In this document: positions 1 to 10,847 of the stretch, piece by piece
How the letters are laid out: each line of letters begins with the position of its first letter
Numbering within the stretch: position 1 is the stretch's first letter
Source: Eustoma russellianum
Lineage: Eukaryota > Streptophyta > Magnoliopsida > Gentianales > Gentianaceae
Direction: 5' to 3'
DNA: 64,000 bases
NCBI GenBank assembly: GCA_036186865.1
Contig: AP025065.1
Coordinates: forward strand, 8,464,616-8,528,615
The notes under the pieces: generated by a model
Told to the model about the DNA's origin: nothing
What the model saw: the letters and a program-made list of their open reading frames with translations, nothing else
Databases searched by the model: none
Position numbers and translations under genes: made by a program

Positions 1-1008
1 GTGATATACTGGATATGGATGATGATGATGATGATGATGTGCTATGTCACTAACTTGCCAATGAAGTTTTTACAACTTACCACAAAGGGAAAATAGTACT
101 TTTGAGCTTTTGCAGGGTCATATCTTATAAAGGTGACACATAAGAACGAAAAGACAAAGTTGGAGTATCTTTATGCCCTTATTTGACATATTTGGTTTCT
201 AAGGGTATTTTGGTCATTTTGAAGACAAAGGCATTTTGGTAATTTACGCAAATTTATTTTTTGTGCAATGCTAGAAGTTTTGCCATATGGATGTTTTATA
301 TATAGTCTTCACGATATTCAGTTCATGGTCATCATATCTACATCAACTATATAGTATGGATTGTGGTTATCTCGGGTTTCTTATATTATGACATTTATTT
401 TGCCACACTATATAGTCATCATGGTATTTTATATACATCTTTTGGGACTTTTCAATTATTATTTTCAGCAGAATATTGGCCAAATGGTTGAGGAACAACT
501 GGCCACACTTGAAGGAGAGAAAGGAAGAAGTAGTTTGGATCAAGTGGTGATGATTACAAGACAATGTCTTCTCACCATTATCCAACCATGGCTATATAAT
601 TTCTCACTTATTTCAAATATATGCAAGACTACACCGAGTGGACCAACCAAAACACTCCAAGATAACATGTTGGCAAGGAGTTACATACTTGTCACCAATG
701 ATGGCATATCTCGGCTTTGGAAGCTAAAAGGCAGTTGATTTGTTCAGTTCATATCCTAACTAAGTTGTTCTGATGGTTGAGCAAAAGGTGGAGAAGGAAG
801 TGGCTATCCAAACCACTTGATATTTCAGAAAATTCATGCAGCATTTTTCAGCATGAAGGTAAGAGTTGAAGTGTTCCAATCATATCTCGTGAAGGTACCA
901 ACTATGTAAGGTGGTGAGGTGGTCATCCAATCAAGTGAATACAAATAAGATTGATGACATTGCAGGTGACATGTGGGCATCCTAATCACATTAGGGGTTG
1001 CTCACACC

Positions 1009-1016
1009 TATAAATA
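1009..1016 (+). promoter_or_regulatory. LTR TATA box (TATAAATA), Copia-A
   Basis: TATAAATA follows 'cacacc' and precedes 'ggag', the same context as the TATA boxes at 36283 and 43956 in the Copia-C LTRs. The position fits the U3/R border of an LTR promoter. Activity is inferred from position and conservation only. Confidence 0.55.
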
Positions 1017-1442
1017 GGAGTAGGGTTGAAGTCAAACCTTGAGCTTTTCTCTTCCTTTCTTCTTCTCCTTCTCCATTATTAATTCTTGCAGCTGAATAAG
1101 TGTTCTAAAGTTGTTATTATGCTCCATTTACACCTCTTGAGTTCATAAAAGTTGCAATTGGTTAGCCATTCTATAAGGCTACATCAAAAGGTGGTGAGAT
1201 GATTACATTCTTGTGTTGTAAAGGTGTTGTGATCAAGTCTTGATTGGAGTTGGAGTATAACCCAATAATCAAGTACTTTGTAAGGTGTAATGTGCTCATT
1301 TCATAGTGAAAATCCAAGGAAAGATGTTCTTTGAGACTGTAGTAGTTCACATTGACTGAACCAATATAATTCCTGATGGCTTTGTCTTCTTCACCTTTCT
1401 GTCCGTTTTTTACGATCTCCGCACTCGAATTTACATGTCTAT

Positions 1443-1500
1443 TTTGGATGTAGGTGGTAGGAGCCTATATACACTAGTAGTGATACACCTAAATTAAAAA
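1443..1500 (+). repeat. 58-bp dispersed repeat, copy 1
   Basis: This block inside the Copia-A LTR matches 5457-5513 at roughly 90% by eye; both contain 'gtgatacaccta'. It interrupts the order of blocks seen in the Copia-C LTR, so it is foreign to the LTR. I do not recognise the family. Confidence 0.6.
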
Positions 1501-1634
1501 CAGGTAGTGATTCCGAAATTTTCAGAATCAACTTCGAGGGTAGTTTTTTAAAGGGAAAAAAAATAGTGTTATTTCCACTAACCACTATCACTCCTCTTTA
1601 TTGATGTTTCGTGCAGGTGTTACGGTCTAATAAC

Positions 1635-1646
1635 TGGTATCAAAGC
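1635..1646 (+). other. Primer binding site, initiator Met tRNA type (Copia-A)
   Basis: TGGTATCAAAGC lies two bases after the LTR end. It differs by one base from the plant consensus TGGTATCAGAGC, complementary to the 3' end of initiator Met tRNA, which primes minus-strand DNA synthesis. The same site occurs in Copia-B, Copia-C and Gypsy-3. Confidence 0.8.
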
Positions 1647-2051
1647 GAGGCCAACATCGCATCAAGAAGACAAAAATTTAGAAGCAAGAGTACATCAGAT
1701 CCTTCTTATTTAAATAAAAGGTATTCTATCTATTCAAAAATGGCATTGATCCCTCACAGAGGTGATTTAGAAGGTATGTCCGCTCAAAGCCTTCCATTAT
1801 TTGATGGTGATAGTTTTGTTCATTGAAAACTAAGAAGGAAGCTATTCTTAATGGCTATCGACATCGATTTATAGTCTATAGTTGAAGACGGTCCGTACAT
1901 ACCAATCAAGGTTGTACAAGTTAATGGAGTAACACAAGAAGTAGAGAAATATAAAAGTGAATGGATTAGTGAAGATAAGAAAAGAATGCCTATGAATGCT
2001 AAAGCAATGCAACTATTACTAAATGGTCTTAGTAAGTCAGAAGCAGGACTT

Positions 2052-4719
2052 TGTAGGATCTGCAAGGCACCACTAGAAGGAGGGGGGTTGAATAGTGGGT
2101 GCGAAAAATGTGGTTTTTAAAATTGTTTTAAACCAAAAACCCAACTTCTGAAAACAGTTTCTATTTTCAGGACCAGTTTTAAAACGTTTTGAAAACTAGG
2201 TTTCAGGTCTTCAAAAATTCTGAAATTCTGAGAAAACTTAGCCTCAGATGTTCTGAGTATCTCCTAAAAATTTCAGAATAAAATGCAACCTATAACCCCT
2301 TGACAAATCGTTGGTGGTCAGATTGCACAAATCTGCCAAAAACGGTAGCCCGATTTGAAAAATTAATTCCTATTTGTCCGTAACTCCAAATGCTCTGAAA
2401 ATTTAAAGACTAACCTCTTATTAGTTTTATTTAATTGGGTTGAAACAGTTTTGAAAAATTCTTTTGGGAAATTAGTCAAATACGATCAAAGTCTCAACCT
2501 TTGCAAGCCTGAAAGTCAGACTGCACTAGTCTCAGAACTTTGGGCGTTTGGATGACTTATACTTATCCAAAAGGGTTGAAACTCACGTCAAAAGAACCTT
2601 AAAACGTGTGTCTATAACTCTGAAAAGTTTCGTGATTTTTTAATTCCGTTTATTATTTTTACCAACGTGATCAAAAACGATAAACAGTGCTTAAACTGAA
2701 AGTAAGTGCTGAAAGTAAATAACACTAGGAATTTTATACTGGTTCGGTTATAAATAACCTACTCCAGTCTTCGAGGACACCTTCCTCGGTTAGCACTAAT
2801 CACAGAACACAAAGAACACCTTACCACAGGGTTGATGGAGTTACACACCAACTCCAACCTTTTACAAACCTTGTATGAGAATACAATGAACACGAACACC
2901 ACTACCTTGCAAGTGCAAGATTGATCACACCTTGATCAATCTTTTACAATGATAAAGAGTATGTGGTGGACTATATGAAGCCTATTCAAATATATGAATA
3001 TGAGTACAATAGGCTTTTAGAGAGAAGAAAGAAAGAAATATAGAAGAAGAAGGGAATGGAAGACTCTCTTTGCACTTTTGAACTTGTGAGGCTTGTCTTG
3101 CTTTTGTTTTGCTCTCTTCTCCTCTTTTTATCAACAATGTGCCGCCCCTATAGCCTTGATCTTCCTCTTGAAAATTATCTTCTAAGTCATTGGAAGAGTG
3201 TATTGCATCATTGTGACATGTTCTTGCTTACTTGGCACCTCCTCATTGGATGATCATTAACCTCTTGCTTACTTGGCACTCATTGATTGGATGGATTTTG
3301 TCATCACTTGATGACTAGATAAATCTGAAATTAAACCTCAAAAAGCATGTGCCAATCAGCCATAAAATGGTTGCCATATTTCACATAATCATCCCACATA
3401 ATTAGCAAGACAAATAACTCCAATTTTATCTCATAAATTTCGGCCATACCACCTTTTGCACATGCTGAAATTTCAGCATGTGTAACATCTACATTTCATT
3501 CAAAATATTGCCATGTTTATTTTGATTTAATCCTTGAAATTAAAGAAGAATTCAATCACCATTTAGTACACAATATTTTCATCAATTTTGGAATAAAAAT
3601 TGATCACCAATAGAGCCTAATTTTCGGCCAACATACATTACACACATGCTGAAATTTTCAGCATGTGCGATATTCAAAGATATCACCATTTTAATTCTAT
3701 ATTATATTCAAAATACTTCCATACTATCTCCCAATTAATTCACTTAATTCAAGAAGTAAAATATGCCTCATAAACTTGGCAAATTCGGCCAGCCTATGTA
3801 CTACACATGCTGAATTTTCAGCATGTGTCACAAATGTGACAAGATTTGAAATATTACCTTTTGTAGTTCCTTTCTTTATGTCACCAACATAGTATGCTTC
3901 ATTCTTGGCCAATCAAGATGCCAACAAAGCTTCACATATGCTCCAACATGGCTGGTATGGGCGTGTGACATGATCATACATGTGCTGTATTTTATTTTTG
4001 CAAACTTTGTGAAATAGTGCACATTTAATTATACACACATGGTATATTCCAATCAGCCCTTAATTGAATTTTTTAGAACACTTTGAGATGTATGAAATAT
4101 GTAAAAAGTGTCTAGATACATGTTATATGCCATGCCAAAAATGTTCCATGTCTCGTGTACGTAGAAAACCGAATTTTTGACGTTTATCGATTACCCGATT
4201 TTTCTCTAATTAAATTCCAACTTTTTGCACATGTTATATATATTATGTTACACATAATATACATAAATTAAACTTTAATATTCAGCTCACAAGGCTGATT
4301 AATGTGGCGCATGAGCATGCGACAAAATTAAAATTGGAATCTTCACAATTTACTGTTAATTGAGGGTGATTTGTGTGTGCCAACATGGAATAATTTTATG
4401 GCTGCACATACCATGTAAGCCACGAAATTTGTGGCCATTTTTGAAGTGTATGGGCTGACCATCTATTTATGGCAAGTACGTGACACGTTGGCGAAGTTTC
4501 GGTATTCGCCCGATACGACAATTTTCGGTTTAGAACCTTTTAACGTGTCGTAATAAATTTGTCATCACCATGACTTATATCATATGATATAAGACCTGAA
4601 TATACTCATAAATATGAGTTAAGTATAGTGGTGTGACGTTAACGTACGTACGTAAAATATATAACGTATCGGTAGTACGTTGGAATATATGTGTATGTGC
4701 CTTTTTAAAAAAAAATCTG

Positions 4720-4763
<44 letters not shown>

Positions 4764-5125
4764 AATGGCGTGTGGAGAGGAGAGGAGGAGGACTTTTCTT
4801 TCTTCAACTTGTTGCCTTTGTGCCTTTTTCAAATATGGCTTCCTTTAATGAACTACTTAGCTTAATTAACTAAGTACTTCACTTAATGAACTAGTTTAGT
4901 TCATTAATGATGGCACCTGAAAATAGTTCAAACACAACAAATGTTTGCCATTTGATGTAAGCTTTAAAGCTTCATGGCTCGTTAGTACGACAACATCATA
5001 TATGAACTATATAAGGCAAATTTTATGCAACAACGTGTCATGTCATAAAATATGTCATGCATTTCTTTGTAACAAGTTATTTAAATCATGCATTTTGAAA
5101 TCACTCAAACCCCTTTTTCTCTACA
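2052..5125 (-). repeat. Solo LTR of the Copia-D family, minus strand
   Basis: The segment is bounded by TG...CA (TGTAGGATC at left, CTCTACA at right) and flanked by a perfect 5-bp duplication GACTT at 2047-2051 and 5126-5130. It is the reverse complement, with divergence, of the Copia-D 3' LTR at 59259-61920: both share the 'cactagaagg'-type end, the repeated 'ctgaaatttcagcatgtg' blocks and the 'aactagtttagttcatta' block. There is no internal coding sequence, so it is a solo LTR left by LTR-LTR recombination. It is about 410 bp longer than the Copia-D LTR. Confidence 0.85.
4723..4760. repeat. (AT)n microsatellite
   Basis: About 19 uninterrupted AT units lie inside the minus-strand solo LTR. 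Short frames reading repeated Tyr-Ile here are microsatellite artefacts. Confidence 0.95.
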
Positions 5126-5316
5126 GACTTGTTTCAAATTGCAATAGTACCAACAAAATGTGGAAGTCTCTTGAGCTAAAACATGAAGGTAGAGTAAAAA
5201 AATCTAAAATCAACATGCTTATCACTGAGTTAGAATGTTTTAAAGTGTTACCAAACGAATCCATAGTCTATATGAATTTAAGGTTCATTAACATATTTAA
5301 TGCACTTGAGCCCTAA

Positions 5317-5540
5317 AGGAAATTCTGCAATAGAGATTTTGGATGAAGGTGGACACCATTAATGATACAACTAAAACAAAATCAGCATGGGATCACATGA
5401 ACACAATACAAGACGACTGAACGTGGAAGGTTCACATAAACACCAGGCAATTGAAATTTGGATGCAGGTGGTAGGTGCCTATATACACCAGTAGTGATAC
5501 ACCTAAAATAAAAATCAACATATTATCTAAATACATATAC
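5317..5540. other. Unassigned junction sequence
   Basis: After gag of Copia-A breaks off there are about 220 bases I cannot assign. They include the second copy of the 58-bp repeat (5457-5513). A short stretch before that copy could read WDHMNTIQDD then a stop, but no family is recognised. It may be a deletion scar between Copia-A and the Gypsy fragment to the right. Confidence 0.4.
5457..5513 (+). repeat. 58-bp dispersed repeat, copy 2
   Basis: This is the partner of 1443-1500, in the same orientation. It lies just outside the end of the recognisable Copia-A gag. Confidence 0.6.
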
Positions 5541-7200
5541 ATACATACCTCTTATATGATTTGTAGAGTGTAAGGGTGTTTGTAACCTTCATAACCATGA
5601 GGAAAACCAGAATAATATAGTGGGTTTTCATGACAATAATTGGTTCCAAACTCCACATGTGATGGTTCTTCTCAATTAAAATATGGATATGAAATAATAG
5701 GAAGAATAAACATCTTGTACCAATTCTTAGGAATAATCTTTGCCGTTGGTATAACTATTGGTTGTGTAACATCCATTATAATACATAAATGCTTCAATTA
5801 GATGGCTCCAACGTTTAACCTTGCACAAATGTTAGGAGACAAAAATATGCAATCCAGTATAGCAAGAACAATAACTCAAAACCAAGGAAAAAGAAGAGAA
5901 GAGTTACGAAAACAACGGAAAACTATGTACAATTATTTACAATAAACAAAAGAGGAATAACATCGTTCCCAGGCAACGCCACCAAAATTTGACCAGTCTT
6001 AAGCCTCCGTCGTTAATTCTGGAAAAGCGACAAATTATTAAATACTGAATTATCTTTTAACTAAGGTAACTACGACAAGTTCGAGTCAGCTCGATTGTTG
6101 AAGGTTTGCACTACTCAAATTTTTTAGAGAATTATTAATGAACCAGTCATATACTATTTAGAATAAACTAATTAACACAAGATAGTTTACAAGGTTTTTT
6201 CATCTAATATCCATTCTTGACTCCTTTTTTTCAAGATCACCAGTCTTGGAATCAAATATAATAACAATCGAATTAATATATGAGGAAACCAAGTCAGACT
6301 TAAGTAATTGTGAGTAAATAGTCAAAACACGTGTTTTAACTATACTGACTTAAATTAACTCTAGTATACCCTTGTGGTAATTGAGCTAGCACGTCATTGG
6401 TAAACACTCAAAATTAACGTTCTTAGTTTGTCAATCTATTGGATTAAGACCAACGAATCCACTTAGATCAAAATGTAAGCATCCAACTTAATTTGCATAA
6501 AAAATCAAGCATCAAGACACTTCCAATCCACTTGATCATACAATAAATGGTGAATAACTAAGCCAATACTCTCAAACCATGCAATTCAACATCATATATA
6601 CTTACAACCAATGGATTTTTCAAATACGACTTGATGAACATCTCGACCTAGACCACCTTTGATTTCAAGCTAAGAACTTCAACTAGGATGAGAAAACCAA
6701 GAGACTCACTCCACCATTATGAAGATAAACCAAGGTAAAGAAAACTCACACAAAATAGAAGAAGATTTCATATACAAAAGAGAACTCAAAAGCTTAAAAA
6801 TAGTACAACAATGGTGGAACGGATAGTTGGAGAAGATGAAGACCAGACATAAACTAACATAAACTAATGTATAGTAACTAAACTAAGAAGAAAAGAAAGA
6901 AAAAGAGAAAAAATCGGTTCTAAAGGAGGAGAAAAAGAGAGTGGGAGTAGACATATATCTGTAAAAGGTGCAAACCAATCTGTGTTTTATGCTATGGTTG
7001 ACCATGCCGCCAGTCAAATCAAAGCTATAATATGTCCATGGTCGACCTCAACTGGTCACGGTTCATTAACTCTAAAATATCTGAATATCATATAAGAGAG
7101 AACAAACACATACCAAAAACACAAAACGAAAGAAAATAATATCATGGCTTCAATAATCCTTAAATGATAAAAAAAACACATAAACACCAAATCTGATGTG
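5541..7200 (-). mobile_element. Gypsy-1: LTR plus PBS and leader fragment, minus strand
   Basis: On the minus strand an LTR-like segment (about 7200 down to 5990, ending in CA) is followed by a tRNA-Asp-type primer binding site at 5967-5984 and a leader down to about 5541. This order and primer are typical of several plant Ty3/Gypsy lineages. The leader may read into a gag N-terminus (translated minus-strand words such as GTNYCHENPLYYSGF), but I cannot confirm it. The outer LTR boundary near 7200 is approximate. Polyprotein, second LTR and target duplication are not seen. Confidence 0.55.
5967..5984 (-). other. Primer binding site, tRNA-Asp type (Gypsy-1)
   Basis: The minus strand reads TGGTGGCGTTGCCTGGGA, matching 15 of 18 positions of the complement of the plant tRNA-Asp 3' end (TGGCGCCGTTGCCGGGGA, from general knowledge). 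It sits five bases after the CA end of the adjacent LTR, as expected for a retrotransposon PBS. Confidence 0.7.
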
Positions 7201-7259
7201 AATGGCATACAGTTTACAATAGTTATCCTATATTGAAGTGCATGTTATCGACAACCTAT

Positions 7260-8990
7260 ACGGATGCGTACGTTGCAAGAAGATGGGGTAGATCCATTTT
7301 TATCTTTACGAGGTAATATGGATGCTGATTTTGATGTTGATTTTTGATGCCAATTGATGACCTAGGAGAGGTCAGAGGCAGCATCTAGTTGATGATGATT
7401 TGAGTGAGTTAGGCCAGGTCAAGATGAAAATTTTAGCATTCAAAGGAAGGGGCAACCATGAGGCATACTTAGAATGAGAACAAAAGGTGGAAATAATATG
7501 CCCTTATCGTTTTTTATCCGAAGCTAACAAAGTTTGTCTAATTGCAATTGAATTTGTATTTATGCTCTTGTCTGGTGGGATCAAATCCAAATTTCCAAAA
7601 GACGTAATAGGGGCAGAATGGTTGATACTGGCAAGAGATGAAAGAATCGATTTGTCAACATTTTGCACCATCTTAATATTATAGAAATCGCACCAAAAGT
7701 TACAATCTTTAGTGCAAGGAAACCGCAAAATGGATGAGTACTATAAGGAGACAGAGATCTTGAAGATGCGTGCTCAACTTGAAGAGGATAGAGAGGTGGT
7801 CATGACAAGATTCTTTACAGAAACTTGATGTTAAGTAAACTCTAAAGAGAACTTTCAAATGCTATTGCCGGTCTTTTTAACTATTCTCTTTAGTTCCAAG
7901 CGAGTGGAATACTTGAAACGAGCATGGGAGCGAGCAGAGAGCGCGAGCGATGCTTCGGGCGAAACCAATTCCCAGGGTGTGACGGGCGGTGTGTACAGGG
8001 GACTCAACCCTACAATTGCTAAGCGTGTAGAGTTGCATCATTATGTTTAGACCAAAGACATGGTACACATGGCTAAAAACATTGGTAATCAACTTCAAAG
8101 AAGGTCCTATATTGCTCCTCAACCAACGCAATATCAAAGTGCAAACGCATCTGTGGTTGCCCAGAAAACCTTCCCGCTCAAGGCCTTCTTCAAAGGCAAG
8201 ATGTTTCAGCCATAGAGAGACCTTATAAAGGTTCTTAAGACATTTTGAAATGTTAAGATTCAGACGCAGCATGTAAAGTAATTAGGTAGATCCAAACCAC
8301 TGCAAGGTCCGTCTTTTAATTATTCTTCTAAATCTGGTATAGTTAAATGTTTCCATTATCTAGGAAAGGACATATAACTTCACAATGTCTGAATAAATGT
8401 GTTATGGTGGTCTATAGTAAGAAATACTTGTATTCTTATAGTGACGAGGGGAAGGGAAAAAAGAAAATGAAACTAAAAATGAGCATGCGGATGTTTATGG
8501 AATTGATGAGGAGATGAATTCTATTGAATATGCTCCTTATTCGATCATTAAAAAAATCTTCAATGCTCATGTTAAAGTTGATAAGTCTGAAAAAATCATG
8601 AAAGTATCTTCAATTCTCATTCTGTTATAAAAGATAGAACTTGTATTCTAATAATTGATAGTGGTAGTTACACTGATGTAGCTAGTAGTGAATTGGTGTG
8701 AAACATTTATTTGTCATTTGTTAATCACCCCAAACCTTATAAATCGAAATGGTTGAATATTGTTGGAGGATGCATGTCTTTAAACAAGTTATTGTTCCTT
8801 TTTAAATTAGAAGGTATAATGGTGAAAATTTTTGTGATGTAGTTTCTATGCGTACGAGTCATTTATTATTAGAAAGACCATGTCAATATAATAGAAAGGT
8901 TTTTATGTTGGTTTCCGAATTTGTTTTTCAAGTTCAATAATGCTAAATTTGAATTACGTGCCTTACCTGTTACAACATGTGCCGTTAAGG
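7260..8990 (+). pseudogene. Gypsy-2 gag-protease relic
   Basis: Plus-strand frames, broken by stops and shifts, give successive Gypsy gag landmarks. The retrotransposon gag core is near 7420-7600 (FKGRGNHEAYLE, SEANKVCLIAIEF). The DEYYKETEILKMRAQLEEDRE block is near 7730-7790. TIAKRVELHHYV follows at 8010-8047, then a zinc-knuckle relic KCFHYLGKGHITSQC near 8345-8395 that has lost one Cys. The aspartic protease region (ILIIDSGSYTDVAS) is near 8650-8690. RT and integrase are missing. A foreign segment at about 7815-7998 splits gag. It lies beside Gypsy-1 but on the opposite strand, so the two need not be one element. Confidence 0.75.
7815..7998 (-). other. Organelle-derived filler with mitochondrial 18S rRNA fragment
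   Basis: About 184 bases interrupt the Gypsy-2 gag reading frame between TRFF and GLNPTIAKRVE. Within them, 7948-7997 on the minus strand reads as the 3' region of plant mitochondrial 18S rRNA: the universal CACACCGCCCGTCAC motif followed by ACCCTGGGAATTGG and CGCCCGAAGCATCG. Nuclear 18S and plastid 16S differ after CCGTC. The remaining 130 bases have another origin, possibly rearranged mitochondrial DNA. Too short for a functional rRNA; best read as a nuclear mitochondrial insertion or repair filler. Confidence 0.8.
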
Positions 8991-8994
8991 GTAA

Positions 8995-9139
8995 AAGGAA
9001 ATAAAGAAAAATACAAAAAAAGAGAAAAGAATAGTTGAATAATATAGAATAATAGTTATCCTAATACTATTAGGATTGAAATAGGAAATTATCCCATTGA
9101 AATAGGAAATTATGGGATAAGGGTTACCTTAAAGTGATT
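8995..9139. other. AT-rich sequence left of Copia-B
   Basis: There is no gene here. A purine-rich run is followed by a short direct repeat (ATTGAAATAGGAAATTAT twice, near 9074-9113) and a small palindrome around 'ctaatactattag'. Continuity with 19514 onwards across the Copia-B insertion suggests an old LTR or promoter-like region with TATA-like words. Confidence 0.45.
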
Positions 9140-9144
9140 AACTT

Positions 9145-10632
9145 TGTTAGGTCCCTTAGAACACACTAGAAGGGGGGGTTGAATAGTGTGTTTACCAAGT
9201 ATGGATATTTTATGGCTATTTTTCGTTTTGAAGTGCAACCAATACTTGGGAGTGTTCTTTAGAAGAATAAAGACTTGAAAGAAAACAAAGAACACAAGTA
9301 TGTATAGAGGTTCAAGTCAAAAGACTCTACTCCTCTACCTTCTTGATGTTTCATAAGAAGGATTTTGAAATGGGGATTGTTATTTCTTTTGGGGGAAACA
9401 ACAATCAAGAACAAAATCCAGAAAATACAAAAACTAGGCACCTTGCCTAGACCACAACCAAGAAGTCTAACCCTTTGAAGTTTAGCCTCCAAAGATCTTC
9501 TTTGCCCTCAAAGAAATCTTGTAGGGAGAATAGTGCACCACACACTATCAACTAAACCTTCAAAGTCTAGAAATCTTAAACAAGAAGCACCCTTGCTTCT
9601 TGACCAACAATCTACCCAATCTCTCACAATATGGTCTCACCAAGAAGAAGACTCTTCTTCTTCTTACAATAATCACTCTCAACAATAAAGTAAAAGTATA
9701 CAAAGATTACAAGTATTTTGAGAGCTTGAGCTTGAGAGAATTTGAGAGCTTGCAAAGTAGAAAGTTGGAGAAGACAATGGAAGAAACCTTTCTTTTATCA
9801 ACCTCAATATTTCTTCCCGTTTGAAACCCTCTGCACTGACATTAATGAGTTTTGGCATCATGTGTTGGTGAGTCCTCATCATTGGAGATCTCCCTTTGGC
9901 ATGTAGCAACATTCTTGGAGAGATTTCAAAATGAATGCTAAGAAAGGAAACCTGAAATCTTCAGCAGAGAGGAACCTGTGAAAAAGACACTAAAAGGGGA
10001 TGGTACAAAGGGTCAACTGATGTTAAAAAGTGAAGTTTAAGACCTTTGTAACGTTGGTCACATGAAGCGCCTAATGTGCAAAAAGCACAGGCGTTCGAAG
10101 TGACATTGAGCGCTTGATGTGAAAATGAACAGTCGTTCGAAGTCACATCAAGCGCCTAATGTGGGCTTCTTAAGGCGTTCGAAGTCACATGAAGTGCCTA
10201 ATGTAGCCCTTCATGCTTATTCGAACTAACTCTGACTTTTTCTCAGAGAAAGTACTTAGGAGTACGTGCCCATTCAGGGGAAAAGTACTTTTGGCTTGAT
10301 GGACAGCATAAAGCGCCTAAAGAGGCGTTCAAAGTGTTCGCACTTTTCAACAGGCCACATGAAGCGCCTAATCAGGCGTTCAAAGTGTCCTGATTTTCAA
10401 ACACTTCACATGAAGCGCCTAATCTAGGCGTTCGAAGTGTTCGCACATCCAGACACATCACATAAGGCGCCTAATCTAGGCGTTCGAAGTGTACTGGACT
10501 CCACCAAGGTACATCAAGCGCCTAATGTAAGCGTTCGAAGTATACTGACTTCAAACCACACACATGAAGCGTTTAATCACTTGTTCGAAGTACAGAATTG
10601 TGCAAATCATCAAAACTCAACATATTCTAACA
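9145..10632 (-). repeat. 3' LTR of Copia-B
   Basis: On the element strand it begins TGTTAGAATATG, just after the polypurine tract, and ends GGGACCTAACA. It is 1,488 bp, equal in length to the 5' LTR. The U3 half holds the array of dyad motifs at 10059-10594. Confidence 0.92.
10059..10594 (+). repeat. Array of GAAGCGCCTAAT/GGCGTTCGAAGTG dyad motifs (3' LTR)
   Basis: Ten irregularly spaced units pair an 'aagcgcctaat' half-site with a 'ggcgttcgaagtg' half-site. In compact units the halves are nearly reverse complements (CACATGAAGCGCCTA against CACTTCGAACGCCTA), making an imperfect palindrome of about 33 bp; looser units carry up to 20 bases between halves. The array occupies 536 bp of U3, where LTR enhancers usually lie. 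The same motif recurs in the Gypsy-3 LTRs. Confidence 0.85.
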
Positions 10633-10650
10633 TTCTCCCTCTTTTTGATG
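10633..10650 (-). other. Polypurine tract of Copia-B
   Basis: The element strand reads AAAAAGAGGGAGAA directly before the 3' LTR start. It is the RNase H-resistant primer site for plus-strand DNA synthesis. Confidence 0.8.
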
Positions 10651-10847
10651 ATTTCACAACATGCATAACTTATCAAAGCTCCCCCTTAACCTATACTCCC
10701 CCTCACTAGATGCAAGAAAAAAAATAACTTGACAAGAACAAAGTGATGAAACAATTTAATGAACATCAACAACGAAATACCAAGTCATATTTTCTTGCAA
10801 TAAATAATAACTGAAATTTTCACAACCAACAACAAAAATAAGGAAAT

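Larger units (their letters stand above)
1..1632 (+). repeat. 5' LTR of Copia-A, truncated at window edge
   Basis: The segment aligns by eye in order with the Copia-C LTR. Shared blocks include the opening rich in 'acaacttacc', the 'gtggaccaacc' block near 646, a TATA box at 1009, the 'tataacccaa' block near 1255 and the end just before the PBS. The last bases (ggtctaata) are a decayed form of the Copia-C end (gtccaaca). The left end of the LTR lies outside the window. A block at 1443-1500 is not in the Copia-C LTR and recurs at 5457-5513. Confidence 0.75.
1..5310 (+). mobile_element. Copia-A: old, truncated Ty1/Copia element
   Basis: An LTR that enters from the left window edge is followed by an initiator-Met-type primer binding site and the start of a gag gene, in the order of a plus-strand Ty1/Copia element. 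LTR, PBS and gag resemble Copia-C (LTR ending 37933, gag from 38056), so the two belong to one family. Gag is split by a solo LTR at 2052-5125. The element is lost after 5310, where gag runs into unrelated sequence; protease, integrase and RT are absent. In-frame stops and many substitutions mark it as an old relic. Confidence 0.8.
1741..5310 (+). pseudogene. Copia-A gag (UBN2-like), split by solo LTR
   Basis: Translation from ATG 1741 gives MALIPHRGDLEGMSAQ and continues to a SEAG motif at about 2050; the reading resumes at 5131 with SNCNSTNKMWKSLELKHEG. The same two blocks are contiguous in Copia-C gag (38056 onwards), so 2052-5125 plus one target copy is a later insertion. The fold is the UBN2/DUF4219 gag N-terminus typical of plant Copia elements. 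Stops replace the usual Trp codons after FVH and IDL, and the C-terminus with its zinc knuckle is missing. Gag would form the cytoplasmic particle; this copy cannot. Confidence 0.8.

Noticed and set aside
4619..4865. Frames rich in Tyr-Ile on both strands
   Set aside because: Translation of an (AT)n microsatellite.
7948..7997. Conserved rRNA motif as a functional rRNA gene
   Set aside because: Only about 50 bases match and both sides leave the rRNA sequence at once; it is inside a broken Gypsy gag.
7859..8272. Open frames of 63 and 131 codons across the mitochondrial filler
   Set aside because: They read through the junctions of an inserted rRNA scrap and Gypsy gag on unnatural frames; no family features.
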